A stretch of 64,000 nucleotides of DNA from CAVVEQ01 sp963804865 (GTDB lineage Bacteria; Chloroflexota; Anaerolineae; Anaerolineales; Anaerolineaceae), in assembly GCA_963804865.1 (NCBI GenBank), contig CAWDSH010000025.1:1-64000 (forward strand). The letters are read 5' to 3'. The position numbers were made by a program, and so were the translations under genes. This document shows positions 27,472 to 35,765 of the stretch, piece after piece (within the stretch, counting starts at the first letter, position 1; every line of letters begins with the position of its first letter). The notes under the pieces were generated by a model, which had not been told where the DNA came from, searched no databases, and saw nothing but the letters and a program-made list of their open reading frames with translations.

Positions 27472-27505
27472 TTGACAAAATCACAAATTGGTTTATAATA
27501 TAAAC
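27472..27505 (+). promoter_or_regulatory. Promoter with palindrome over the -10 (membrane protein/winged-helix pair)
   Basis: -35 TTGACA (27472-27477), 16-nt spacer, -10 TATAAT (27494-27499). The -10 is the centre of the inverted repeat GTTTATA-A-TATAAAC (27491-27505). The layout mirrors the promoter at 5332-5383, which also serves a membrane protein plus winged-helix pair, but the half-site sequence differs. Confidence 0.75.
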
Positions 27506-27542
27506 TGATTTACGAAATAAACACTCATTTCAAGGATCTGCC

Positions 27543-28145
27543 ATGAACTCCGTCAAACAAACCCGCTTCTTTGCCCAAAACTATCCCCAGCTGCAGGGAT
27601 TGCGGGCTGTCCCCCTGGGGTTGTGCTTGTTAATTGTAACGTTGTGGGCCAACCTCCAGAATGGTCCGGCAAGCGATCTGACCTTCCCCATCACGGCTTC
27701 CCTGATATGCCTGGCAGCCTATATCCTTATCGACCAATACTATAACCGTGTATACGGTAAAGTCAAGCGGACGATCTCCCACGCCGAGTTTTTGTTGCAG
27801 GTGATCGCTGGCGTTTTGGCGCTGGCTGCGTTTATCATCGATACAAGCAATAAAACCAATTTCAGTTTTCTCAGCCTGGTTTTTGCAGCTGTTTTTGCCT
27901 TCAGCGGCTTCTGGTATTGGCGATCTTCCAAACTGCTTCTGGTAACAAGCCTGGTTTTCGCGTTGATCTTCGCCGGCTTGAGCATTTTATCGATCGTAGG
28001 TGTAAAGGATTGGTGGCACCTCTTCGGGCTTAGTCATTCCTTGCTGGCGTTTACATCGCTTTATGGCATCTTCTGCGTCCTGGCCGGCATCATATCCCAT
28101 ATCTATTTCGTTCAATCACTTCCCAAAATACCGGAGGCAGCATGA
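27543..28145 (+). CDS. Conserved membrane protein, partner of winged-helix regulator
   Basis: 200 residues with six hydrophobic helices arranged in pairs and short loops (LRAVPLGLCLLIVTLWANL at ~20 through YGIFCVLAGIISHIYFVQSL at ~185). A polar loop with YYNRVYGKVKRT lies near 60. Not a family I can name. It overlaps the winged-helix gene by 4 nt. The pairing parallels 4748-5317/4451-4744, so this seems to be a recurring two-gene module. A membrane signal may control the DNA-binding partner. The promoter is the one at 27472. Confidence 0.78.
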   Translation: MNSVKQTRFFAQNYPQLQGLRAVPLGLCLLIVTLWANLQNGPASDLTFPITASLICLAAYILIDQYYNRVYGKVKRTISHAEFLLQVIAGVLALAAFIIDTSNKTNFSFLSLVFAAVFAFSGFWYWRSSKLLLVTSLVFALIFAGLSILSIVGVKDWWHLFGLSHSLLAFTSLYGIFCVLAGIISHIYFVQSLPKIPEAA

Positions 28146-28465
28146 GCAGTGTTTTCGAAGAAATTGCCGCCCTGGATAAATTGCTGCATGAACCTGCCCG
28201 CCTTTCCCTGATGACCGCTCTTTCCGTCTGTAAAAACGCTGATTTCCTGGCTCTGCAGCGGTTGACCGGTCTGACCGGGGGAAATCTTTCCGTCCATCTT
28301 TCCAAGCTTGCAGAAGCGGAGTTGATCACCCTGGATAAACAATTCGTCAACAAACGCTCCAACACGACCGTGCAGATCACCGACAAAGGCCGGGAACTTA
28401 TTGAAGATCACTGGCAGCAACTGGAGAATTTGCGCAGTGATGCACAGAAGTGGCAAGCGAAATAA
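28142..28465 (+). CDS. Winged-helix transcriptional regulator
   Basis: 107 residues, one winged-helix domain. LLHEPARLSLMTALSVCKNADFLALQRLTG leads into the recognition segment GLTGGNLSVHLSKLAEAELI, and the wing is KRSNTTVQITDKG. It is clearly related to the protein at 4451-4744 (shared GNL.HL.KLEEA pattern). It starts within the membrane-protein gene (ATGA overlap). The likely operator is the palindrome at 27491-27505 over its own promoter, so autoregulation is expected. Confidence 0.87.
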   Translation: MSSVFEEIAALDKLLHEPARLSLMTALSVCKNADFLALQRLTGLTGGNLSVHLSKLAEAELITLDKQFVNKRSNTTVQITDKGRELIEDHWQQLENLRSDAQKWQAK

Positions 28466-28716
28466 GAGTGAAAAACCATTCAACCAAAATATTTCCCTGT
28501 TTAATTCTTTTCTACCATCCAAGTGAATCCTTCCCGGTATCAAATATTTCTTAATAACGCAAGGTCGTTTAGGTTTTACCAAATAATATCCATTTTAATT
28601 TCAACAAACTTTTGATTGGCTGTACAATTTAACAGTTGTGAATAAGTGATTATGCTGACTAATTCGCATGATCGATATTCAATTCAAGTTTTTGCATTAT
28701 TGGGGAGGGAGTCTCT

Positions 28717-29400
28717 ATGGAAAAGATCCGCATCCTGATCGTCGATGATCACGCCGTTGTGCGCCAGGGGCTGCGCACTTTCCTGGAGTTGCAGGAGGAT
28801 GCCATGGAGCTACCCCTGCAGGTGGTGGGGGAAGCGGATAACGGGAAAGCGGCGGTCGATCTTTGCAAGGAACTCAAACCGGATATCGTGCTGCTCGACC
28901 TGGTCATGCCTGAAATGGATGGCATCACCGCCACCCCGCTGATCCTCTCCGCCAGCCCCGCCAGCCGGGTGATCATTCTCACCAGTTTCGGCGAAGAGGA
29001 CAAGGTGCTGCCCGCCATCCGCGCGGGAGCGCAGGGTTACCTGCTGAAGGATATTCCCCCCGATGACCTGGTCAAAGCAGTTCGAGCCGCTTATCGTGGC
29101 GAAGTCCAGCTGCATCCATCCGTGGCGAAAAAACTGATGAGCACGGTGGCTGCCGGTGAAAAAGCTGCAAATCTATCTGGGAAATCGCCCGCGACCTCCG
29201 ATCTTTCAACCCGGGAGCTGGAAGTGCTGCAGCTGATCACCGGGGGAAAAAGCAATCACGAGATCGCCGAGAAATTAGTCATCAGTGAAAAGACGGTCAA
29301 GACTCACGTGAGTAGCATCTTGCTCAAATTGAACGTGCAGGACCGCACCCAGGCGGCTGTCTTCGCGATCAAGCATGGAATATCACCCGACGAGTCTTGA
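28717..29400 (+). CDS. NarL/LuxR-type response regulator
   Basis: 227 residues. The receiver has VDDHAVVRQGLRTFL, Asp61 in LLDLVMPEMDG and Lys in YLLKDIPPDD. The LuxR helix-turn-helix near 165-225 has LSTRELEVLQLITGGKSNHEIA and VKTHVSSILLKLNV. Here the regulator precedes its kinase and overlaps it by 4 nt, unlike the two earlier cassettes. GGGGAGGGAGTCTCT provides the ribosome site. 250 nt of AT-rich DNA upstream hold its promoter; a TTAACA-16-TATGCT pair at 28629-28656 is a weak candidate. Confidence 0.95.
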   Translation: MEKIRILIVDDHAVVRQGLRTFLELQEDAMELPLQVVGEADNGKAAVDLCKELKPDIVLLDLVMPEMDGITATPLILSASPASRVIILTSFGEEDKVLPAIRAGAQGYLLKDIPPDDLVKAVRAAYRGEVQLHPSVAKKLMSTVAAGEKAANLSGKSPATSDLSTRELEVLQLITGGKSNHEIAEKLVISEKTVKTHVSSILLKLNVQDRTQAAVFAIKHGISPDES

Positions 29401-30584
29401 TGCGTAAGATCGGCGTTTTCCTGATCTTCATTGCTGTCACGCTGCGTTCCATCGTCAGTTACGCTGATGACGGCACGTTCGGCTTGGTCGTGGGAGCGTT
29501 GGCTGTATATGGTATTCTGTTAATCATTGAAGAATGGCAGGCACCCAGGCACGAAGCGGATCGATCTAGAAAATTTCACTTTCTTATGTCTGTGTATCTG
29601 GTCGTGCAATTGGCGCTCGTGATCTTTCTCCTTTCCATTGATCCCCAGGAGGATTTCGCACTACTCCTTCTACCTCCTCTTGCTCTACAGGCAGTTTTTA
29701 CCTTTGGCTGGCAGGCGGGGAGGATCTGGATCGTGATCTTTTGCATCGCTTCCATACCCCCCATGGCGATTAAAGACGAAGATCAAGTGCTAGGAGCCGT
29801 CATGGCCATTTTTTATGGCGTCGTCTCTTTGCTGCTGGGACGATACGCCCATCTCACCCAGAAATCCAATCAAATCCGCTATGAAAATCAGAAGCTGCTC
29901 CTGAAATTACAAACAGCTCATGAGCAATTAAAGGGCTTTGCAAACCAACGCGAAGAACTGGCAGCTGAGCAGGAACGCATGCGACTGGCGCGCGAGCTGC
30001 ACGATTCGGTCACCCAGACAGTCTTCTCCATGAATCTTGCCGTGCAGTCCACGCGCATGATGCTTGAGAAGGATCCGTCCCGCGCAGCAGGGCAGCTGGA
30101 TCGCCTGCAGGAACTTGGCCGGGGTGCTTTGGCGGAGATCCAGCGCCTTGTTGCCGAGCTGCAACAGCCGCCAGCAAACGACGAGGGCATGAAAAAGGCA
30201 CTAGGACAATTGGTGGATGAACTGCAAGGCAAGCTTGGTCTAGTTATAGAATTAAAGATCCTCGGGGATGGGGAATTAACCTTCCCGGTGAAGGAAGGTC
30301 TATTGCGTATTACTTCGGAAGCATTGAATAACGTCCATAAACATGCCGGTGTGAAAGAGGCATGTATTATTCTTGATCTGGAATCCTATCCCGCTTCCCT
30401 GAAAATCGAAGATCATGGCGATGGATTTAATGATCAGGAAGGTGCGAAAGAGGGGCATCTGGGTTTGGTAAGCATGAAAGAAAGGGCTGAGGAGATGGGC
30501 TGGAAATTGTCTGTTCGCTCGAATTCAAAAACGGGTACGCTGGTTCATGTCGAGGAAAAACGGGAGAGCGGAAATGAGAGCTGA
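29397..30584 (+). CDS. Membrane sensor histidine kinase (HisKA_3-HATPase)
   Basis: 395 residues. Five or six transmembrane helices occupy ~5-155 with no large extracellular loop, so sensing is probably within the membrane. A coiled segment is followed by HisKA_3 (EQERMRLARELHDSVTQ, His202) and HATPase_c (ALNNVHKHAG, EDHGDGFN, GHLGLVSMKERAEEMG). The start overlaps the regulator gene by 4 nt. The stop overlaps a second, shorter kinase-like gene by 11 nt whose first two-thirds looks like a duplicate of this one. Confidence 0.92.
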   Translation: MMRKIGVFLIFIAVTLRSIVSYADDGTFGLVVGALAVYGILLIIEEWQAPRHEADRSRKFHFLMSVYLVVQLALVIFLLSIDPQEDFALLLLPPLALQAVFTFGWQAGRIWIVIFCIASIPPMAIKDEDQVLGAVMAIFYGVVSLLLGRYAHLTQKSNQIRYENQKLLLKLQTAHEQLKGFANQREELAAEQERMRLARELHDSVTQTVFSMNLAVQSTRMMLEKDPSRAAGQLDRLQELGRGALAEIQRLVAELQQPPANDEGMKKALGQLVDELQGKLGLVIELKILGDGELTFPVKEGLLRITSEALNNVHKHAGVKEACIILDLESYPASLKIEDHGDGFNDQEGAKEGHLGLVSMKERAEEMGWKLSVRSNSKTGTLVHVEEKRESGNES

Positions 30585-31365
30585 CCCCAAATCTCGATCT
30601 TCACCGGCCACCAATATCCTCGCGGGTATCATCATCGTCATGGTGATAGCACGGGTGATCCCCGCCTTTTATGAACAGCCCAATTTTTCTTTTGTCCTCA
30701 TCATTGTTGTATCATTTCTGCTGCTCTTTGCTCTTGAAATTTTATTCAGCGAAAAACTCAGAAAGATCAGTCACTTCTATTTCCTGGTTCAAACAGCACT
30801 GGTCACTACGTTATCGCTGCTGCACCCATTCCAGGATGTCACTAGCGCGCTGTACCTTGCATTGATCGCTCAATCCATTCAAGTTCTGCAAGAAAAACCT
30901 GCCTACGCCTGGTGGGGGATTCTTGCGGCGATGACCGCGGTGACCCTGATCATCGGCAGCGGCTGGATCGACGGCATCCCCCTGGCACTTTATTTCCTGG
31001 TGGCGGGGTTCTACGTCGTATCGTTTGACATGGTATTCAGGCAAGCAAAGAAAGGTCAGGAGGAGAGTGCCCAGCTGCTTGCCGATCTAGAAAAAGCCAA
31101 TCGCGATCTCAAGGAGCAAGCCTCCCAGGCTGAAGAGCTGGCAGCCACGCGGGAACGCAACCGCCTGGCGCGCGAGCTGCACGATTCGGTCAGCCAGGTG
31201 ATCTTCAGCATCACGCTCAACGCGCAGTCAGCGCGCATGCTATTGGAACGGGATCCTTCCAAAGTATCGTATCTGCTGGACCGGCTGCAGGCACTGACCT
31301 CGGGGGCTCTGGAACAGCTTCGCTCGCTGATCTCCCAGCTTCACCCGCCTTCAAAATCCAAATAA
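30574..31365 (+). CDS. HisKA_3 protein without an ATPase domain
   Basis: 263 residues from ATG 30574, with GGGAGAGCGGAA as ribosome site. Five or six transmembrane helices (~15-155), a coiled segment and a complete HisKA_3 box with ERNRLARELHDSVSQ (His203) are followed by TSGALEQLRSLISQLHP and a stop. No HATPase_c domain follows, and a terminator starts 29 nt after the stop. It can probably dimerise and be phosphorylated, or form mixed dimers with the neighbouring kinase, but cannot bind ATP. A truncation by mutation is possible, yet the frame ends cleanly just before a terminator. Confidence 0.85.
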   Translation: MRADPKSRSSPATNILAGIIIVMVIARVIPAFYEQPNFSFVLIIVVSFLLLFALEILFSEKLRKISHFYFLVQTALVTTLSLLHPFQDVTSALYLALIAQSIQVLQEKPAYAWWGILAAMTAVTLIIGSGWIDGIPLALYFLVAGFYVVSFDMVFRQAKKGQEESAQLLADLEKANRDLKEQASQAEELAATRERNRLARELHDSVSQVIFSITLNAQSARMLLERDPSKVSYLLDRLQALTSGALEQLRSLISQLHPPSKSK

Positions 31366-31393
31366 TCAAATCGCGGTAGTTACCTAAAGTCTT

Positions 31394-31435
31394 AAGACCT
31401 GAGACCGATGTAATGGGTCCCTGGTCTTACTTTTT
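31394..31435 (+). terminator. Terminator behind the third two-component cassette
   Basis: AAGACC (31394-31399) pairs with GGTCTT (31423-31428), with additional inner pairing (ACC/GGG region), followed by ACTTTTT. It separates the kinase operon from promoter module E. Confidence 0.75.
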
Positions 31436-31436
31436 A

Positions 31437-31506
31437 ATTCCTTCCTCAGACCGATAATGGAATCCTACCCGGGCTGGATGTGGATTCGGGTCAGGATGGT
31501 TATAGT
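31437..31506 (+). promoter_or_regulatory. Promoter module copy E (upstream of small protein and lone receiver)
   Basis: The 29-nt block 31463-31491 has GGATG at 31476-31480, the same internal position as in the other copies, and ends in CGGGT, which can pair with ACCCG at its left. Exactly 9 nt later is -10 TATAGT (31501-31506). An outer repeat ATTCC (31437-31441)/GGAAT (31459-31463) differs from those of A/B and C/D. This is the most divergent copy. Confidence 0.5.
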
Positions 31507-31547
31507 GGTGACAGATAAAACAAATAGAAAAAAGAAAGGACCAAACC

Positions 31548-31835
31548 ATGTTCGCTCAAACCCTTACCCAAACCAATATCATCTGCAATCCCTTCGCACG
31601 AACACAGAGCAGCAAAAAATCCCTCCTGGCCAGCAATGCTTCCGGGAATGGGATTCCTTCCGAAGACGAGATGCTCAGCATCCGCTGCGACCAGCTCTCC
31701 CGCATTTCGCTCGGCAGCAATGAAAATAAATCGGAATTCGAGACCGTCTACCACTGGATGCAATACTGCTCCCGCCGGGAACCGACCCTCTCGATCACCA
31801 TGCTTGCCGGCACCCTGCCAAACTACATTCGCTGA
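31548..31835 (+). CDS. Hypothetical protein (95 aa) behind promoter E
   Basis: GAAAGGACCAAACC precedes the ATG, and the -10 of promoter E lies 41 nt upstream, so expression is plausible. The product starts MFAQTLTQTNIIC, is Ser- and Asn-rich in the first half, and has FETVYHWMQYCSRREPTLSITML near the end. No signal peptide, membrane helix or family is recognised. Three Cys are present. It is separated from the lone receiver gene by 50 nt and is probably co-transcribed. Confidence 0.6.
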   Translation: MFAQTLTQTNIICNPFARTQSSKKSLLASNASGNGIPSEDEMLSIRCDQLSRISLGSNENKSEFETVYHWMQYCSRREPTLSITMLAGTLPNYIR

Positions 31836-31885
31836 TAGACATTCCAATGACGATCCTGGTTGATTTTCGATGCACGGAGGTGCGG

Positions 31886-32248
31886 ATGGAAAAGAAGACA
31901 AGAGTTCTTATAGTTGATGATATGCCGCAGGTCATTTACGACCTGCGGACGCTGCTTCCCCTGGCGGGCAATATCCAGATCGCCGGGGAAGCGCATGACG
32001 GACGGGAAGCCCTGCAGCTCATGGAGACTCTCCCGGTCGATGTTGTCCTGATGGACCTGGAAATGCCCGGCATGGATGGCTGGGAAGCAGCCCGCAGGAT
32101 CAAGGCCAGCTGGCCTTCCTGCCGGGTGATCGCCCTGACGGTCCACAGCGCTGAAGAAGCACGCCAGATAGCTGATATGCAATACTTCGATGATTTCATC
32201 GTCAAGGGTGTGCCTGCAGGCGAATTGATCCAAATCATAGAAAAATAA
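31886..32248 (+). CDS. Stand-alone response-regulator receiver domain
   Basis: 120 residues from ATG 31886, with CGGAGGTGCGG upstream; the frame is open to 31847 but the first 13 residues are unlike a receiver. KTRVLIVDDMPQVIYDL gives the acidic pocket, and Asp57 is in LMDLEMPGMDG. The conserved Lys is in FIVKGVPAGE. There is no DNA-binding domain. It shares the promoter E transcript and probably interacts with the HisKA_3 proteins upstream as a phosphate sink or relay. It is 14 nt from the acyltransferase gene. Confidence 0.9.
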   Translation: MEKKTRVLIVDDMPQVIYDLRTLLPLAGNIQIAGEAHDGREALQLMETLPVDVVLMDLEMPGMDGWEAARRIKASWPSCRVIALTVHSAEEARQIADMQYFDDFIVKGVPAGELIQIIEK

Positions 32249-32261
32249 AGGAGAAGAAATA

Positions 32262-33392
32262 ATGAACGCAAAAGATGTTGTATCCAATAGAAAGTCATAC
32301 CTCGATTGGCTGAGGGTAATATCGATCGTTGTGGTTTTCTTTTTTCACAGTGCGCGTGCCTATAATTTCGAGGATTGGCACATTAAGGATGTGATGACCA
32401 GCGGTACATTCCAGTTCATTACAGATTTCCTGGGTCTTTGGATGATGCCGATCATCTTCGTGGTTTCCGGAGCCAGTATTTACCTCTCGATGAAGGATGG
32501 CTCCCTGCAGACTACAGGAAAATTCCTGAAGGATAAAGTGCTGCGTCTTCTCGTACCGCTATTTTTGGCAGATTTCACCCATGTAGCGTTGCAAGTCTAC
32601 ATCGAACGTCTGACCCACGGCGATTTCAGCGGATCCTTTTTCCAGTTCTACCCGCATTATTTCGAAGGCTGGTACGGCTTTGGCGGGAATTTTGGCTGGA
32701 TCGGGCTGCACTTATGGTATTTGGTCGTCCTCTTTGTCCTCTCAGTGATCCTGCTTCCCGTGTTCCTCGTGCTGAAGACAAAATGGGCAGGCAAGGCCAT
32801 GGAAAAAGTGACCAACGTCCTCGCTTTCCCCGGCTTGATCTATGTCGCAGCGTTACTGGTCGTCCAGATCTGGGTCAACACGCGTGGCATCTCTGAGCTG
32901 TTAGCCGAGGATTTCAACTGGGGATTGGGTATCTACGCCACCTTCATCATTGCCGGATTCGTGATCATCAGCTCGGAACGCCTGCAGGAAAGCATTCGCA
33001 AGCAGCGCTGGATCTCGCTCGTCCTGGCGATCGCCGGAACGATCTGGTACTTCACATCAGGCGGTGAGCATAAAGATATGGCTGTTTGGCCGTGGATGTT
33101 CGCCATCCTTGGCTTCGCAATGCAATATCTAAAATCGTACAATCCTGGTCTAAAATACGCCAATGAAGCGGTGCTGCCTTTCTACATCCTGCACCAGAGC
33201 GTTATCGTCTGCGTGGATTACTTCATCGTCCAGACGGCTCTGCCCCTGTGGATCAAATACCCGCTCGTCCTGGTCATCTCATTCCCGGTCATCATGGGTA
33301 TTTACGAATTCCTCGTGCGGCGTAACAACGTGATGCGCTTCCTGTTCGGGATGAAGCCGCTCCCCAAAATGACGGAATCAAAAGTCAATTGA
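32262..33392 (+). CDS. Acyltransferase-3 family membrane protein
   Basis: 376 residues with about ten transmembrane helices. SYLDWLRVISIVVVFFFHSARAYNF is the family opening with the catalytic His, and LFLADFTHVALQVYIERL and IGLHLWYLVVLFVLSVILLPVF follow. Homologues O-acylate exported polysaccharides or lipids, as in OpgC-type glucan succinylation. AAAGGAGAAGAAATA is the ribosome site. It may be the third gene of the promoter E transcript, which would make cell-surface modification a controlled output. The acyl donor and acceptor cannot be read from the sequence. Confidence 0.9.
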   Translation: MNAKDVVSNRKSYLDWLRVISIVVVFFFHSARAYNFEDWHIKDVMTSGTFQFITDFLGLWMMPIIFVVSGASIYLSMKDGSLQTTGKFLKDKVLRLLVPLFLADFTHVALQVYIERLTHGDFSGSFFQFYPHYFEGWYGFGGNFGWIGLHLWYLVVLFVLSVILLPVFLVLKTKWAGKAMEKVTNVLAFPGLIYVAALLVVQIWVNTRGISELLAEDFNWGLGIYATFIIAGFVIISSERLQESIRKQRWISLVLAIAGTIWYFTSGGEHKDMAVWPWMFAILGFAMQYLKSYNPGLKYANEAVLPFYILHQSVIVCVDYFIVQTALPLWIKYPLVLVISFPVIMGIYEFLVRRNNVMRFLFGMKPLPKMTESKVN

Positions 33393-33419
33393 TGATTTTT
33401 TCGGGGGGATGAAACAGAA

Positions 33420-33446
33420 ATGGGCAGAAGTTCTGCCCATTTTTTA
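33420..33446. terminator. Bidirectional terminator
   Basis: ATGGGCAGAA (33420-33429) pairs with TTCTGCCCAT (33431-33440) and is followed by a T run to 33446. It lies between the converging acyltransferase gene and the kinase/membrane-protein operon. Confidence 0.9.
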
Positions 33447-33460
33447 TTGTCTGAAGTCTT

Positions 33461-34759
33461 CTAAGATCGCGGGAGCGTTAGCTTACCCAAATTTCCAAAG
33501 ATAGCCATGGGAATTGCCATGCAGAGCATCGTGCTGAGGATTCGCCCAACAGACCAGGTAGGTTCAAAGAAGAACAGGGGCGTCATGTGAATGGCAGCAT
33601 ATCCCCACCAGGTGCCTGCCAGCGCCAGCAGGACTGCCAACGCAGTGATCAGCACGCGCACCAAACGGGGTCGCACCAGTCCGCTCAAGGCGTACCCCAG
33701 CGCGATCAGCAGGCAGCCAACAGCGATCAATATACCCTGGGGGGAGGTCTCGTTCCACAATGCATCATAAATGGACATCCCCAGGGTCAGCAGGATGCCG
33801 CCGATCAGCGTACCGAGTAGGACACGCCAGGCAGGTCTCGATTCCGGGAAGCGTTCAACGATGACGCGGGTGACGAATATCCCAAATCCCAGCAGGATGC
33901 CCAGGATCAATCCGCGCTCGAGTGACATATTGACTCGCAGAAGATCAAAGAACCCGGACATGCGAACCGTCAGGTAAGTCAGGATCCCTCCACCAAGCGC
34001 AACCCCGAGGGCAACCAGGGCAAATACACCCAGCAGGTTTCCCGGGCTGGCGAACAACCGGCGGGTCATACTCTCAGCAGCCACTTCCATGCGCTTGGAT
34101 TGAGCAACGGTGGAAGACAGGCTGCCCGCTGCTTCTCGAATTTCCAATAAAGCCGCATTGCGGCGGTCGCTTTCAGACTGGCTGGTGATCAGATCCAGGG
34201 CTGTCTGGGAATGTAAAATTCCGATGAGCCTGGCTGCTTCACTCCCCATAGGGGGATTTTCAAGGGCAAGCGCTGCCAGGTATTTATCGGGTTCCTCACC
34301 GAGCGCATTTGCTCTCCAGGTTTGCGATGGGGGCGTCAGGGCACGGACGATATCAAATATCTTTTGACGCATACCCGGGATCTTGTCCCTGCGAGCCAGG
34401 TCAAACATCGCAAGGAGTGTTTTCTCCGGTAATTTCCCCCGTAATTCATGGATCTGCCTGTCCTCTACAAGATGACTGACGGTGCGTTCCACCAGGACTT
34501 TATTGTCAGTATCCATGGATTGCGAAGCAATAATCAGGCGTTCTTTCGGATCCGCAACCTGCTTCCACCAGTAGGCATCGTTATACCCGTAAAAGAGCGC
34601 CATCTTCAGCATGAGACCGGCGATATCAAAATCAGAAGGAACTTCCGTGCCAGCCTGTCTTTGCTGCAGGTCGAGCAATGCGAACTTGGTCAGGCCAAGC
34701 CGGGGTGCTCCCCCGGTCGCATCAGAACCCAGCAATCCCCGTTTCTGCGCAGATGTCAA
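33461..34759 (-). CDS. Membrane protein, likely C-terminal part of the upstream Ser/Thr kinase
   Basis: The frame opens with TTG 34759 inside the kinase gene (38-nt overlap) and has no ribosome site. Residues ~1-225 are soluble and helical (LTKFALLDLQQRQAG, then a TPR/HEAT-like stretch). Residues ~235-432 contain about seven membrane helices (LLGVFALVALGVALGGGILTYL onward). A +1 shift in the kinase tail (GATCTTGAC region, about 34755) would fuse both into one ~730-residue protein: kinase, helical domain, membrane domain. Because a separate start is not visible, I favour one gene interrupted by a frameshift. No named family is recognised for the C-terminal part. Confidence 0.72.
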   Translation of the reverse strand: MTSAQKRGLLGSDATGGAPRLGLTKFALLDLQQRQAGTEVPSDFDIAGLMLKMALFYGYNDAYWWKQVADPKERLIIASQSMDTDNKVLVERTVSHLVEDRQIHELRGKLPEKTLLAMFDLARRDKIPGMRQKIFDIVRALTPPSQTWRANALGEEPDKYLAALALENPPMGSEAARLIGILHSQTALDLITSQSESDRRNAALLEIREAAGSLSSTVAQSKRMEVAAESMTRRLFASPGNLLGVFALVALGVALGGGILTYLTVRMSGFFDLLRVNMSLERGLILGILLGFGIFVTRVIVERFPESRPAWRVLLGTLIGGILLTLGMSIYDALWNETSPQGILIAVGCLLIALGYALSGLVRPRLVRVLITALAVLLALAGTWWGYAAIHMTPLFFFEPTWSVGRILSTMLCMAIPMAIFGNLGKLTLPRS

Positions 34760-35654
34760 GATCGAGATAAAGATCGAAAGCCTGGGTGGTTGTTTGATCT
34801 ATTAGTGGCAGAGGATAACCAAAGGCGTTGAAGACCAGGCGGATCACTTCGCCGGCAGAAGCAGGTCGATTATCCGGGTTTAGGGATGTCACGCGGCGTA
34901 AAATGTTCCAGATATCCCCGGGCAGCGCGGCATTCTTTTCGCGTGGATCAGGGATTTCTTCTTTTGAGTAAAGCTGCTCGAGACCCAGGGTCTTGTCCCC
35001 ATCCCATGGCAGCTCACCGGCGAACACTTCGTAGATCATGACCCCCAAACTGAAGATATCGGATTTCGCTGTTATTTCCCGCCGGTTGAAGGATTCGGGG
35101 GAGGAATAGGGCGGCGTGCCGCGCCCGGTGTGAAATGCGCGGGTCGTATCCACGATATTGCGCGCGATGCCGAAGTCGCCCAGGTAGGGCTGGTTGCTGT
35201 AATCCATCAGGATATTCGAAGGTTTGATATCGCGGTGGATGATGCCCTGACGGTGCAGGTAGTCCAGGGCCGAGGCTATTTTCGCGCAGTGATCCAGCAC
35301 TTCCTCGATGGGTATCTTGGCAGCCAGCAGCCGGTCCTCCAGTGACCCGCCGGGAAGATAGGGGGAAACCAGGTAGCGGATGGGGGCGATGAAGCCAAAT
35401 TCATACAGGGGGAGGATATGCCGGTGGACGAGCCGGGTGAGGCGTTCAGCATGCCGCTTGAACTGCAGCTCGCTTTCAATTTCCTTATCGCTGGCTTCGC
35501 TGAACTTGATGGCGACGATCTGGTTGCGGGATTGATCGATCGCCGACCAGACGAAGCCCTCAAATCCATAGCTGAGCTGTTCGAGCAGCTGGTAATGAGC
35601 GAACTGAAAACCAGGATGGAGGTCTGTCAGTTTAAAGGAAAGCGCATCGGCCAT
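34722..35654 (-). CDS. Serine/threonine protein kinase
   Basis: 310 residues. A Hanks-type kinase domain spans ~17-275: VAIKFSEASDKEIESE (catalytic Lys, then Glu), the catalytic loop HRDIKPSNIL near residue 140, DFGIARN near 160, and the activation segment ending TPPYSSPESF. The glycine-rich loop is weak (LSYGFEGFVW), with one canonical Gly replaced. The tail after residue ~295 (DICAETGIAGF) looks like out-of-frame sequence before the membrane gene. Neighbours on the same strand are an FHA protein, which reads phospho-Thr, and a FecR-like secreted protein. Together they suggest a phosphorylation-based signalling unit. Confidence 0.9.
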   Translation of the reverse strand: MADALSFKLTDLHPGFQFAHYQLLEQLSYGFEGFVWSAIDQSRNQIVAIKFSEASDKEIESELQFKRHAERLTRLVHRHILPLYEFGFIAPIRYLVSPYLPGGSLEDRLLAAKIPIEEVLDHCAKIASALDYLHRQGIIHRDIKPSNILMDYSNQPYLGDFGIARNIVDTTRAFHTGRGTPPYSSPESFNRREITAKSDIFSLGVMIYEVFAGELPWDGDKTLGLEQLYSKEEIPDPREKNAALPGDIWNILRRVTSLNPDNRPASAGEVIRLVFNAFGYPLPLIDQTTTQAFDLYLDLDICAETGIAGF

Positions 35655-35765
35655 TACGGGGGTATCAGCAGTATGTATCTTTCGTTAGGTGTTTACAGAT
35701 ATTTTCTGTTTCGGTATAAATGGAGAACCGCCAAGGACTTTGGAAAAAGTTTTTAAACCGGGGGG

